DNA of 64,000 bases from CAZTAO01 sp964611645 (GTDB taxonomy: Bacteria > Armatimonadota > UBA5829), in contig CAZTAO010000018.1 of NCBI GenBank assembly GCA_964611645.1, positions 1-64,000 of the forward strand, written 5' to 3'. A program made the translations under genes and the position numbers. Of the stretch, positions 51,490 through 60,180 are shown in pieces (position 1 is the first letter of the stretch; the number at the start of each line of letters is the position of its first letter). A model generated the notes under the pieces. The model made no database searches and had not been told where the DNA came from. It worked only from the letters and a program-made list of their open reading frames with translations.

Positions 51490-52860
51490 TTAGTCCTCGG
51501 ACTTCTCAGCGGGGGTCTTGGCCTGGACTTCCTTGATCTTGGCCGATCCCACCAGCAGTTCAAAGAGCTTCTTCTTTATGACCTGCTCTCGCATATTGCC
51601 GATGGAATTGGTCTTCTCAAGGTAGGCCCGCATTGCCTCGACCGAGGTCTTGCGGTTTGCGGCCGTGGCCTCTATCTCCGCGTCAACGTCCGAATCCTCG
51701 ACCTTTATACCCTCTTGCTTAACTATCTCACGCGCGACCAGTGAGTTGCGCAGCGTGTTAGTCTCATCTTCCACGAACTGCTTCTGCAGGTCTTCGGCTG
51801 TGGTCTGCCGGTACTGCAGGTAATCCTCTATGGAAACATTGCGCTCCTTGAGGGACTCAGCCAGCTCGTGGATTCTCTCGTGAACGGCTTCATCGATCAA
51901 GGCCTGCGGGTAGTGGACGGTTGCCGCCTCTACCACTTTCTTGAATATGTCGCTCTTCACCGCGTCTTCCGACGCCGTTTCCACTCGCTTCTGCATCCGA
52001 CCACGCAGGAACTCCCGCAACTCGGCTATGCTCTTGGGCTGGGTTTCGTCATCGGTTACCCTTAGCTCGGGGTGCTTCTCGCCTTCGGCCTCGAACAGCC
52101 CCGCGACCCACTCATCGGTGGCCTCGGGGATCTTGCGCTCGTTGATGGAGAGCATTGTGGCCTTGAAAGCCTTGCTCTGGCCCCTGAGGTCCTCCGCGCC
52201 GTAGTCTTCGGGATAGGTGATGTCGAATGTCTTTTCTTCTCCGACGTTCATCCCGCGGATGGCTTTGTCGAAGTCCGGCAGGTTCTCGCCGACCACTGCC
52301 TTGAGCGGCCTGGCCTGCTCTTCCTCCTGGTCTGCCTGAGAAAGCAGCAGCATAATGGCGTCGCCGTCCTGCGCGGGCCGGTCGACCACTTCGATCAGGT
52401 CGGTGGCATGCTCGAGGAACCGCTTGATCTCGCCATCGATGTCCTCTTCGGAGACCGTGTATATCTCTTTCTCTATCTCCAGGCCCTTGTACTCGCCCAG
52501 CTCAACCACCGGCTCCAGCGGAACCAGGAACTTGGCTTTGAATGGCTCTTCGGGCTTGTCGATGTCGAACTCGACAACATCCGCCCCGGCCGGCAGTAGC
52601 GGCTCGAGTTTGGACTCATCCAGGAACTCTTTGTAGCAAGCCTGGAGAAGCTCATCGGCGGCGATGCCGCGGACGCGGTCCTTGTCGACCACTCGCTCCA
52701 GGAGGGCTCTGGGGGCTTTGCCCTTCCTGAACCCGGGCACTGCCACGTGCTGCCCGATCTCTTTGTATGCCTTGCCAATTGCAGCGGCGACCTGCTGGCC
52801 CTGAGTTTCTACTTCAACCTGCACTTCGCAGGGGTTGAGTTGTTCCTGCTTAAACTGCAT
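51490..52860 (-). CDS. tig: Trigger factor (ribosome-associated chaperone)
   Basis: A 456-residue chaperone and peptidyl-prolyl isomerase. The ribosome-binding region contains GFRKGKAPRALLE, which includes the signature FRxGxxP-type loop (residues about 45-57). The FKBP-type domain lies at about 155-245 and the long helical C domain after it. It assists nascent chains and precedes ClpP/ClpX, as in many bacteria. I set the start at the ATG 52860, with GGAG at 52873-52870; the frame extends to a TTG at 52875. Confidence 0.95.
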   Translation of the reverse strand: MQFKQEQLNPCEVQVEVETQGQQVAAAIGKAYKEIGQHVAVPGFRKGKAPRALLERVVDKDRVRGIAADELLQACYKEFLDESKLEPLLPAGADVVEFDIDKPEEPFKAKFLVPLEPVVELGEYKGLEIEKEIYTVSEEDIDGEIKRFLEHATDLIEVVDRPAQDGDAIMLLLSQADQEEEQARPLKAVVGENLPDFDKAIRGMNVGEEKTFDITYPEDYGAEDLRGQSKAFKATMLSINERKIPEATDEWVAGLFEAEGEKHPELRVTDDETQPKSIAELREFLRGRMQKRVETASEDAVKSDIFKKVVEAATVHYPQALIDEAVHERIHELAESLKERNVSIEDYLQYRQTTAEDLQKQFVEDETNTLRNSLVAREIVKQEGIKVEDSDVDAEIEATAANRKTSVEAMRAYLEKTNSIGNMREQVIKKKLFELLVGSAKIKEVQAKTPAEKSED

Positions 52861-52936
52861 CGATTTCATCTCCAAGTTGTTTGTGGAAAGTATCTATCGG
52901 CCTCTATGCTTCGGCACGCTTTCTACGCCGAAGCCA

Positions 52937-52963
52937 GTGTCGGGGCGAAAAGCCTCCCGACAC
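52937..52963 (-). terminator. Hairpin between tRNA-Gly and tig
   Basis: A perfect 8-bp stem, GTGTCGGG/CCCGACAC. A second, larger hairpin lies at 52987-53022 (AGAGAGGATA/TATCCTCTCT with an inner GGAC/GTCC). Neither has a clear T-run, so they may separate the tRNA and mRNA parts of the transcript by processing. Confidence 0.5.
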
Positions 52964-53040
52964 ATAGCCGTTGCCCCTCAACGCAAAGAGAGGATACGGG
53001 ACCTGCGTCCGATATCCTCTCTCCGCGCTAAACATAAATG

Positions 53041-53115
53041 TGGAGCGGGGGACGGGATTCGAACCCGCGACATCCACCTTGGCAAGGTGGCGTTCTACCA
53101 CTGAACCACCCCCGC
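53041..53115 (-). tRNA. tRNA-Gly(GCC)
   Basis: On the minus strand, acceptor GCGGGGG pairs with CCCCCGC, the anticodon loop reads TTGCCAA, the T-loop GGTTCGAATCC is present, and the 3' end is TCCA, so CCA is encoded. 75 bases. Confidence 0.97.
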
Positions 53116-53135
53116 ACGCTCCCTGTTTTCGGCAG

Positions 53136-53219
53136 TGGTGGGCGAGAGGAGAGTTGAACTCCTACGCCTTTCGGCACTAGCTCCTAAGGCTAGCGTGTCT
53201 GCCATTCCACCACTCGCCC
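53136..53219 (-). tRNA. tRNA-Leu(TAG)
   Basis: Acceptor GGGCGAG/CTCGCCC, anticodon loop CTTAGGA giving TAG, a long variable arm as in leucine tRNAs, and an encoded ACCA end. 84 bases. Confidence 0.96.
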
Positions 53220-53235
53220 GTATCACTAAGCAGAC

Positions 53236-53311
<76 letters not shown>

Positions 53312-53327
53312 GCGTCAAGTCGATAAT

Positions 53328-53356
53328 ATTATAACAGCGAAGGCTTTTGGAGTCAA
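53328..53356 (-). promoter_or_regulatory. Promoter of the tRNA/chaperone-protease cluster
   Basis: TTGACT (53356-53351), an exact 17-base spacer, and TATAAT (53333-53328) on the minus strand. The transcription start falls near 53322, about 10 bases before tRNA-Lys. A classic strong stable-RNA promoter. Confidence 0.85.
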
Positions 53357-53378
53357 TAGCAGCTTCGGATAAAGGCTC

Positions 53379-53410
53379 ATCCTACCCGCATCAGAGGGTT
53401 GGGGTGAGGG
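53379..53410. repeat. Partial CTCACCCC repeat
   Basis: TCATCC...GGGTTGGGGTGAGGGG matches one arm of the CTCACCCC family. No complement follows. Confidence 0.5.
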
Positions 53411-53496
53411 GCACGCACTGTCCGGCGATATGGTACTCATCAATGCTGAACAGTTGCGAAGAGAGGGGAATTCTCGCATTTGCGCCGCCCATGCCG

Positions 53497-53502
53497 TATA
53501 AT
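53497..53502 (+). promoter_or_regulatory. -10 box of the GH32 gene
   Basis: TATAAT 36 bases before the ATG. No convincing -35. Confidence 0.4.
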
Positions 53503-53537
53503 CGACCTATCTCATATACGCACCGGGAGGGCTGCGC

Positions 53538-55043
53538 ATGGACGCTCACCAGGAGGCAGGAAATCCGGCTATCACGAAGGCGCTCGAGGCCATTGGGGAG
53601 ATAGTCCCGCTTGCCGAAGCCGACCCCAACAGGCCCGTATACCACTTCCGCCCGCCCGCGGGTTATCACAACGACCCCAACGGGCCAATTTGGCACAATG
53701 GGTACTACCACCTCTTCTACCAACTCCATCCGTTCACGCGCGGAAAAGGCACGGGCGACCGTATCTACTGGGGCCACGCGCGCAGCAGTGACCTGGTTCA
53801 CTGGGAGCATCTGCCGCCCGCGCTGTGGCCATCCGAGGAGTTGGGTGAGACGATCTGCGCCTCCGGAAGCACAGTCATCCGGCCTGACGGACGTCCGATG
53901 ATCATCTACACTTCCATAGAACCGGTGAACCTCTTCGCCGGAGCGCCGGAGCAGTGGGCGGCGCTCGGGGATGATGATCTGGTCACATGGCAGAAGCATC
54001 CCGCCAATCCGGTGCTTGCCAAAGAGGTTCACTGCGGGCTCCCTATTGCGCACTGGAGAGACCCTTTCATGTTCGAGGACGAGGGCAGTTACTACATGGT
54101 CACCGGCGGACGAGTGAACAAAGCTGACGGCTCCGGTCGCGGCTGCATCACAATCTACCGCGCGAATGATGATTCGCTGACTAAGTGGGAGTTCCTCAGC
54201 GTGCTGTACGAGTTTCCTGACGACAGCGCTGAGAGCCTGGAGTGCCCGGGGATGTTCCAGACGGGGGACAAGTGGGTGCTCTTCTTCTCATACTATCCCC
54301 CAGCTACCAGGGTAGCCTATATGATCGGCAATCTCGACAAGACCAGCTTCAAGTTCACTCCGGAACTGCAGGATATGATGGAGTACTCGCCAATGGGAAT
54401 GTACGCGCCCACGGCCATGCGCGCGCCGGATGGGAGAATCATCTGCTGGGGATGGATACGGTTTGCCGGGTGGTATCCGGGAGGGGGGCGAGGTTGGAGC
54501 GGCTGTATGACGCTGCCGTATGTTCTGAGTGCCCGTCCCGACGGGTGGCTTGCCCAGGAACCGGCGGTAGAGCTTCAGACGCTGCGCGACAAGCATTACA
54601 CAACGGCGAACTTGAGTCTTGGTAGCGACACTATGGCGCTGCCGATTGTGGGCGACGCGCTGGAGATCGAGGCCGAGTTCGAGGTCGGGGAGGGATCGTG
54701 TGGGTTGGTGGTCCGACGTTCGGATGACGGGGAGCGAGGCGTGGTGATCGGGTACGACGGCAGCCAGATTCACGTCACCGGCGCAGACCCCACGGCAGTC
54801 TTTGACGGGACCGACGAGCTTGCCGGGGCGGACTATCACGCGCCATTGCAACTGCTGAGAAGCGAGGACACCCTCCGGCTGCACCTGTTCATAGACAAGT
54901 GTGCGCTGGAGCTGTTTGTCAATGGGCGGGCTTGCTTCAGGCGGGCTATATACTCGCCGTTCGAGGACCTCGGTGTCGCGGTGTTTGGCGCGGGTGTCAG
55001 CAAGTTGGACGTTTGGACCCTGAAGGCAGCTTGGGACAGGTGA
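53538..55043 (+). CDS. Glycoside hydrolase family 32 (fructan/sucrose hydrolase type)
   Basis: A 501-residue enzyme. The catalytic trio is intact: Asp 46 in HNDPNGP (nucleophile), Asp 175 in WRDPF (transition-state stabiliser) and Glu 235 in ECPG (acid/base). The five-bladed propeller is followed by a C-terminal beta-sandwich from about residue 345. There is no signal peptide, so it acts in the cytosol on beta-fructosides such as sucrose, sucrose-6-phosphate or levan fragments. GGGAGGG precedes the ATG. Confidence 0.9.
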   Translation: MDAHQEAGNPAITKALEAIGEIVPLAEADPNRPVYHFRPPAGYHNDPNGPIWHNGYYHLFYQLHPFTRGKGTGDRIYWGHARSSDLVHWEHLPPALWPSEELGETICASGSTVIRPDGRPMIIYTSIEPVNLFAGAPEQWAALGDDDLVTWQKHPANPVLAKEVHCGLPIAHWRDPFMFEDEGSYYMVTGGRVNKADGSGRGCITIYRANDDSLTKWEFLSVLYEFPDDSAESLECPGMFQTGDKWVLFFSYYPPATRVAYMIGNLDKTSFKFTPELQDMMEYSPMGMYAPTAMRAPDGRIICWGWIRFAGWYPGGGRGWSGCMTLPYVLSARPDGWLAQEPAVELQTLRDKHYTTANLSLGSDTMALPIVGDALEIEAEFEVGEGSCGLVVRRSDDGERGVVIGYDGSQIHVTGADPTAVFDGTDELAGADYHAPLQLLRSEDTLRLHLFIDKCALELFVNGRACFRRAIYSPFEDLGVAVFGAGVSKLDVWTLKAAWDR

Positions 55044-55151
55044 GAGGTACGCAAACCCCTTGCCACTTATCAGGGGGATGGCTTGTGCTGGAATGAGTAG
55101 GAGGAGTTGGGAAGCTACCGGTGGAAGTAGCCTTGTGGCTGAGAGTATGGT

Positions 55152-56348
55152 ATGAGGAGAAGAAACTTGAGACACATTATGATAGGCAACGTCTTACTGT
55201 TGGGCAGTCTGGCTCTTGCCGGATTGGCGCTTGTGGCTGGATCGGTGCCGATATCAGCACAAGAAACACCAAAAAACATGTGCAGGCTTATACTGCCCGC
55301 AGTTGTACCGGCTGTGGTTGGGCAGGAAGTGAATATCTACTTCGACAACACCGTCCTGGTTCCGGACAGCCGCCAATTGATATTTGACGTCAACTGCGCC
55401 AAGGGAATGCAGCAGGTGGAACGGTGGACTTATGTCCCGCAGGCGGCTGATGTCGGGGATATGCCGCTCTCCATAGATGTTCGCAATGGCGACAACGACA
55501 TTATCGCATCGGCCAAGACCATTGTTCGGGTTGCCCCGGCGGACAGTGGGGCGGGCAAGGAAGCAAGGTTCCTGATCGTTGGGGACAGCCTCACCCACCA
55601 TTCGGTCTACCCGGAGCAGATGCTGACACTGTGCAAAGCGCCCGGCAACCCGAAGCTGACTCTGCTGGGCGGCCACCACGAACCCGGATTCTCCCCCGAG
55701 AATGTTCACGAAGGCTGGGGCGGCTGGACCTTTGAGAAGTTCGTCACATTCTACACAGACAGGAAGGAACCGGGCAATAGCAGCCCCTTCACGTTCATGG
55801 TGAACGGCAAGGTGACCCTGGACTTCAAGCGGTGGATAAAGGACAAAGCCGAAGGCAAGGCCCCGGACTTTGTGACCATAGAACTGGGCTGCAACGACAT
55901 CTTTGGGTCCAACGAGGAGAACCAGCAGGCCACCATCGACCACGCTCTGGGTTTTGCCGACATATTGGTGGCTAACATACTAAGCGCGGATCCCAACATC
56001 AAGCTGGGGCTGGTTATGCTCACCCCGCCCGCCGGGACCCAGGATGCTTTCGGCAACAACTACGGCTGCGGCCAGACCCGATGGCAATATCTGCGCAACC
56101 AGCATCGTTTCCTTGAAGTTATGCAGCAGAAATATGCCGACAGGGAGAAGGAACGCATCTACCTGATCCCGACATATCTGGCAGTCGATCCGATCCACGG
56201 CTACCCCACGGACATCACGCCGGTCAATGCCCGCACGACCGAAACAATCACCCGCCTCGCCAACGGCGTCCACCCGTCCACGGTCGGCTACAATCAGATG
56301 GGCGACTCGGTCTATGCCTGGACGAAGGTGATGATGGCAAAGCCGTAG
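55152..56348 (+). CDS. Secreted SGNH/GDSL-type esterase
   Basis: A 398-residue protein with a signal peptide (residues 10-36, cut near ISA). The N-terminal 120 residues form a beta-domain. The SGNH hydrolase follows: block I VGDSLTHH with Ser 146, block III GCNDI, and block V GVHPSTVGY with the catalytic His. It likely removes acyl groups from polysaccharides or lipids. It lies 108 bases after the GH32 gene on the same strand. Confidence 0.85.
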   Translation: MRRRNLRHIMIGNVLLLGSLALAGLALVAGSVPISAQETPKNMCRLILPAVVPAVVGQEVNIYFDNTVLVPDSRQLIFDVNCAKGMQQVERWTYVPQAADVGDMPLSIDVRNGDNDIIASAKTIVRVAPADSGAGKEARFLIVGDSLTHHSVYPEQMLTLCKAPGNPKLTLLGGHHEPGFSPENVHEGWGGWTFEKFVTFYTDRKEPGNSSPFTFMVNGKVTLDFKRWIKDKAEGKAPDFVTIELGCNDIFGSNEENQQATIDHALGFADILVANILSADPNIKLGLVMLTPPAGTQDAFGNNYGCGQTRWQYLRNQHRFLEVMQQKYADREKERIYLIPTYLAVDPIHGYPTDITPVNARTTETITRLANGVHPSTVGYNQMGDSVYAWTKVMMAKP

Positions 56349-56350
56349 GG

Positions 56351-56478
56351 CGTTGACGGTTGTCGGTTGACGGTTGACGGTTCAGATTGGCTGTCATTCA
56401 ATCGTTTGATCGTTTGATTGTGGAGCAGCCTGAATTCTCTCTCCCGGGGGAGAGAGTTAGAGAGAGGGCGCTCTGCGG
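56351..56478. repeat. GGTTGTCGG units and half GAGGGCGCT element
   Basis: 56351-56382 carries GGTTGAC/GGTTGTC units. 56430-56478 is a single arm of the GAATTCTCTCTCCC...GAGAGGGCGCTC element seen complete at 5097-5609. Confidence 0.7.
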
Positions 56479-56525
56479 CGACAATAGTGTGCCTCCAGAA
56501 GGAAGTGGAAGTGTTGATTCTGAGA

Positions 56526-58757
56526 ATGAAGTGGTTCTGGTTATTGAGCTTGGCGGCTATTTTGTTTGCGCCGTCTATATGCCACGCGGCGAACAGCGGC
56601 CTGTTCTGCGGGAAGCAGATGCGTGGCGGCAAGGCTGTCTATGTGATCTCCAACAAATTCACCAGCGTGGAGGTGTTTGCCTCGGACCTGACGTTGTCCG
56701 GCCTTCGCGTGCCCGGCAGCGCTAACCTGGTGAGTCAACCGGGCTGGCCGCTGTTCCGGGTGGCGCTTACGCAGGAGTCCGACCAGTGGTTCATCACCCA
56801 GAAGATATGGTCGGTGGATGGCTCGGAGGCCCGGAAGAAGTGGGCGTGGGCGGCGGTGTCAAGCGACGAGGCACTGCTACGGCTTCACTTCGACTCCTGC
56901 ACCGCAGACACCGCCGGGAACAACATCGATGTGGACGTCTTCATCTCTCTGACGCCGTCGTCGAAATACGCCACGTGGAACATGTCGATCAGCAACGCGG
57001 GCGCGTATCGGCTGGGGGAGATAAGGTTTCCGGTGCTTTCGGGCTTGGGCAGCACGCGGCCGGGGACTGAGAAGACCGACTTCGTGGCCTACCCGGTGTT
57101 TTCCGGGATGAAGGGCAAAAGCCCGCGGACCGGGTCGCCCTTTACCCAGGGCGCTACCGACTACCCCGGCCCCGGCTGCTCGGTGCAGGTGATGGCGTAT
57201 TGCGACGGCATAGGCAAAGATGCGCTGATGCTGTCCACATTCGACAACGATGGCTACCGCAAGAACTATGAATCGTTCCCGATGGCGGGCGGCAAGGCCT
57301 TCACCTGGCAGGTGATCCACTTCCCGGATGGACGAATGGAGAACGGTCGCTGGGAATCACCCTACCCTGTTGCCGTCGGCGCGATATCGGGTGACTGGTA
57401 CGACGCCGCCAAACTCTATCGAGGCTGGCTCTCAAAGCAGGCGCGGTGGCGGCCCATTGCCAACCGGCCCGAGATGCCGGAGTGGTTCAAGGACCTTTCA
57501 GTGTGGTGGCAGGGGCAGGAATGGGACCCTCTCAAGGATCAACTCATATCCCACACCGAGCGGCTGAAGAAGATCCGCGCGATGATAGGCGAGGACATCG
57601 CGTTCCACTGGTATATCTGGCAGAAGGTCGCCAACCACGACCACGCCTACCCGGACATGTTCCCTGCGCAGGTTGGGTTCAAGGAGTCGGTTGCCGAGGC
57701 GGAGAAATCCGGTATCAAGGCAATGCCGTACATCAACGTGCGGCTGTTCGACCAGTTCACCGACATGTGGAAGACCGAGAACGCAGAGCCGTGGGCGATC
57801 CCCGATGTGAATGGCAGGCTCTACAAGTCGATCTGGGACGACGAGCGGCATATGGTTACCATGTGCCCCGGGACCAAGTACTGGCAGGATAAGATGGTCA
57901 CAGATATTGAGAGAATCTTTAACGACTACGGGCCGTCAGCAGTCTATCTGGACGAACTCCACGTCTATCCCTATCTGTGCTACGCAAAGAACCACCTGCA
58001 CAAGGAATACGGCGGGACCTACTGCGCGCAGGGGTACCGGGAGATACTGTCCAGAATCCGCAAGGACATGGGCGACCGCAAGATCGTGCTGACCGGCGAG
58101 AACATGTCCGAGACATACGCCGACCTGCAGGACGGCCAGCTTGTGGCCCACTCCGACACGGACCCCTACAGCCTGCCGATATTCCAGTCGGTGATGAAGG
58201 ACGCGACAGTCGAGTTTGGCCTCTCTATGCGCAGGCAGGAGAATGCCGATATGGACTGCTTCGCCGCGCGGACCGGGTTTGCCCTGACCAGGGGACGGCA
58301 GCTTGGGTGGATTATGTTCGACCAGACCGATATGCTCGCCCCGGAATACGCCCCGCAGGTAGAGTATCTCAAGAAGTGCGCGCAGTGCCGCAAGGCCGGC
58401 AAGGATTTCCTGCTATACGGCGAGTTCCTCAGAACTCCTGTTATCGAGGCAGGCCCGATGGCTTCGGTGAAGTGGGATATGGACAAGCCCAACTACACCC
58501 TGCCGCCGGTTATGGCGGAGGCGTATCGCGCTATCAATGGCGATCTGGGCATAGTAGCCGTCAACATCACCAACGAGTCCCGAGAAGCCAATTTCACCAT
58601 CAACTACAAAGACTGGCCGGTGAAGAATGGCGGCAGCTACAAGATGACCGTGTGGCAAGGCGGCAAGTGGTCCGAGCCGACGGCATTCACTGCGGCGGGC
58701 AAGTTGTCTATAGAGATTCCAGCCTACGAGCCGGTGGTGGTGAGGGTGGGGCGGTAG
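56526..58757 (+). CDS. Secreted glycosidase-like protein (DUF6259 type)
   Basis: A 743-residue protein with a signal peptide (MKWFWLLSLAAILFA...CHA). The first 270 residues are a beta-sandwich. A TIM barrel follows with IAFHWYIWQKVANHDH, AMPYINVRLFD, AVYLDELHVYPYLCY and VLTGENMSETYAD, matching DUF6259-like glycosidases; the DELH and GEN acidic residues are the likely catalytic pair. A C-terminal beta-sandwich follows. Substrate unknown. I used the ATG at 56526, since the upstream frame translates a repeat. Confidence 0.78.
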   Translation: MKWFWLLSLAAILFAPSICHAANSGLFCGKQMRGGKAVYVISNKFTSVEVFASDLTLSGLRVPGSANLVSQPGWPLFRVALTQESDQWFITQKIWSVDGSEARKKWAWAAVSSDEALLRLHFDSCTADTAGNNIDVDVFISLTPSSKYATWNMSISNAGAYRLGEIRFPVLSGLGSTRPGTEKTDFVAYPVFSGMKGKSPRTGSPFTQGATDYPGPGCSVQVMAYCDGIGKDALMLSTFDNDGYRKNYESFPMAGGKAFTWQVIHFPDGRMENGRWESPYPVAVGAISGDWYDAAKLYRGWLSKQARWRPIANRPEMPEWFKDLSVWWQGQEWDPLKDQLISHTERLKKIRAMIGEDIAFHWYIWQKVANHDHAYPDMFPAQVGFKESVAEAEKSGIKAMPYINVRLFDQFTDMWKTENAEPWAIPDVNGRLYKSIWDDERHMVTMCPGTKYWQDKMVTDIERIFNDYGPSAVYLDELHVYPYLCYAKNHLHKEYGGTYCAQGYREILSRIRKDMGDRKIVLTGENMSETYADLQDGQLVAHSDTDPYSLPIFQSVMKDATVEFGLSMRRQENADMDCFAARTGFALTRGRQLGWIMFDQTDMLAPEYAPQVEYLKKCAQCRKAGKDFLLYGEFLRTPVIEAGPMASVKWDMDKPNYTLPPVMAEAYRAINGDLGIVAVNITNESREANFTINYKDWPVKNGGSYKMTVWQGGKWSEPTAFTAAGKLSIEIPAYEPVVVRVGR

Positions 58758-58815
58758 AGCACTGATTGAAGCCACCCTCTCCCACAGAGATGCGGGAGTG
58801 GGTGGCTGACTGGCC

Positions 58816-59766
58816 CTACCCCTGCGGAATCCGTGACTTGTTCTTTGCAAGCCAGGCGGCGAAGTTTTGCAGGTCGGGATTGATAGACCGCGCAAACTCA
58901 ACACTCCGCGTGCTCTTGAAGTGGTCCTCAAAGTCGCGGTAGAACTGGTACATGTTGCCCATGTCTTCCGCGCCGGGGAAGCCGAATCCGCGGTACATAT
59001 CCGGGGTGATCTCGTTGTAACCTACTTCCTCGCCCAGCGCTTTGGTAAGCTCTGCGGCCATTTCGGCGCAGGTCAGGAACTCCCCGGCTATGCCGACTGT
59101 CTTGCGTATATACTCCGGGCCTTTCTTGAACAAGCCCAGCGCGCACTTGCCGATGTCCTCCGCCGCGATGCCCGCCAGCTTCTTGTCGCCCATCGGGAAT
59201 GTGATCGCCAGTTTGCCATCCGCCCCCCGCTTGGGGCCCGCTCCGAAGTTGATCATGTTGTCCCAGTAGAAGGTTGTGAGCAGGAAAGCAACGGGCAGGT
59301 CGAGCTTCGTGAAGACCTCGTCCGCCTCTGCCTTTGCGTCGAAGTGCGGGACTTTGTATTTGCCCATCAGGGTAGGCATGCGGTTGTCGGAGAGTGGTAT
59401 CCACTTGCGGGAGTCTTCCAGGGTGGACCAGACCACGTGCTGCAGCCCGGCATGTTTGGCGGCATTCGCAAGCGCAGTGGCCTGGGCGATCTCCCTCTCG
59501 GGGGACATATGGTCCCAGTAGAATGTCACGCAGTAGGCCCCGTATGCTCCATCGAATGCCCTGCTCACGCTATCCGGATCATCGACATCTGCAGCCACCA
59601 CCTCAACTCCCAGCTTCGCCAGTTCCCTGGCCTTGTCGGAGTTGATATCTCGTGTGAGGGCGCGGGCGGTGAACCCGCTGCCGGGGTCGGCGGCTATCGC
59701 TCGAACCATACCCCCGCCCTGTGAACCGGTGGCGCCTGCCACCGCTATGATCTTCTTCTCAGCCAT
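58816..59766 (-). CDS. NmrA-like NAD(P)-binding protein
   Basis: A 316-residue atypical short-chain reductase. The nucleotide loop is AVAGATGSQGGGMV, with GxxGxxG spacing. The body matches NmrA/HSCARG redox sensors (YGAYCVTFYWDHMSPERE and KYKVPHFDAKAEADE). The usual catalytic Tyr-x-x-x-Lys is absent, so it may sense NADPH rather than catalyse. AAAGGGG precedes the ATG at 59766. Confidence 0.82.
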   Translation of the reverse strand: MAEKKIIAVAGATGSQGGGMVRAIAADPGSGFTARALTRDINSDKARELAKLGVEVVAADVDDPDSVSRAFDGAYGAYCVTFYWDHMSPEREIAQATALANAAKHAGLQHVVWSTLEDSRKWIPLSDNRMPTLMGKYKVPHFDAKAEADEVFTKLDLPVAFLLTTFYWDNMINFGAGPKRGADGKLAITFPMGDKKLAGIAAEDIGKCALGLFKKGPEYIRKTVGIAGEFLTCAEMAAELTKALGEEVGYNEITPDMYRGFGFPGAEDMGNMYQFYRDFEDHFKSTRSVEFARSINPDLQNFAAWLAKNKSRIPQG

Positions 59767-60180
59767 TCCAGTTCCCCTTTGCCAACTTGCTGCTGCGCGC
59801 GGCAGCGCAGATGGTTGATGTCTTCGCAAAGGGATTATACCCAGATTGTTTGTATCGCGCAGCGTTATCTGCAGCAGTTCAGTCTTGGTGAGCGATATGT
59901 CGGAAGCTTCATCTCTTCCCCTCACCCCAACCCTATCGCAGCCCCGCTCCGCTAGGGTCTGCTTCCGGGCAGCGCCTCTCCCCGGAGGCCGGGGAGAGGG
60001 GGTATCTCACCCACTCTGAACAGTTACTGTCATCGCGCTTTTGCCGGTGTTTGGGTATCCTGTGGTATAATCGGTTTGTATCGAGCCTCCGGAGTGACAA
60101 CAAGCAATAGAGGTCAGACAGGTGCGCGAAGTGATGAGGTCTATCGACCTGGGTTTGCCCAAGCCAGCAGGCGTGCCGCG
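59767..60180. other. Divergent intergenic region with repeat
   Basis: A 414-base gap between divergent genes. On the minus strand TATAAT (59839-59834) is the likely -10 for the NmrA gene. 59920-60003 is a CTCACCCC...GGGGAGAGGGG repeat. TGTGGTATAAT at 60061-60071 serves the phosphatase gene, leaving a leader of about 100 bases in which GAGGTC/GACCT can pair. No riboswitch class recognised. Confidence 0.6.
60061..60071 (+). promoter_or_regulatory. Extended -10 promoter TGGTATAAT
   Basis: CTGTGGTATAAT, identical over 12 bases to the promoter at 30281 and close to that at 29494. It lies about 110 bases before the phosphatase start and rules out the upstream in-frame start at 60076. Confidence 0.55.

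Noticed and set aside
60076..60180. Upstream extension of the phosphatase gene
   Set aside because: Would start about five bases after the -10 box, so no transcript could include a usable ribosome site.
60061..60180. Cyclic-di-GMP or other riboswitch in the phosphatase leader
   Set aside because: Short hairpins are possible, but the conserved core of the known classes is not present.
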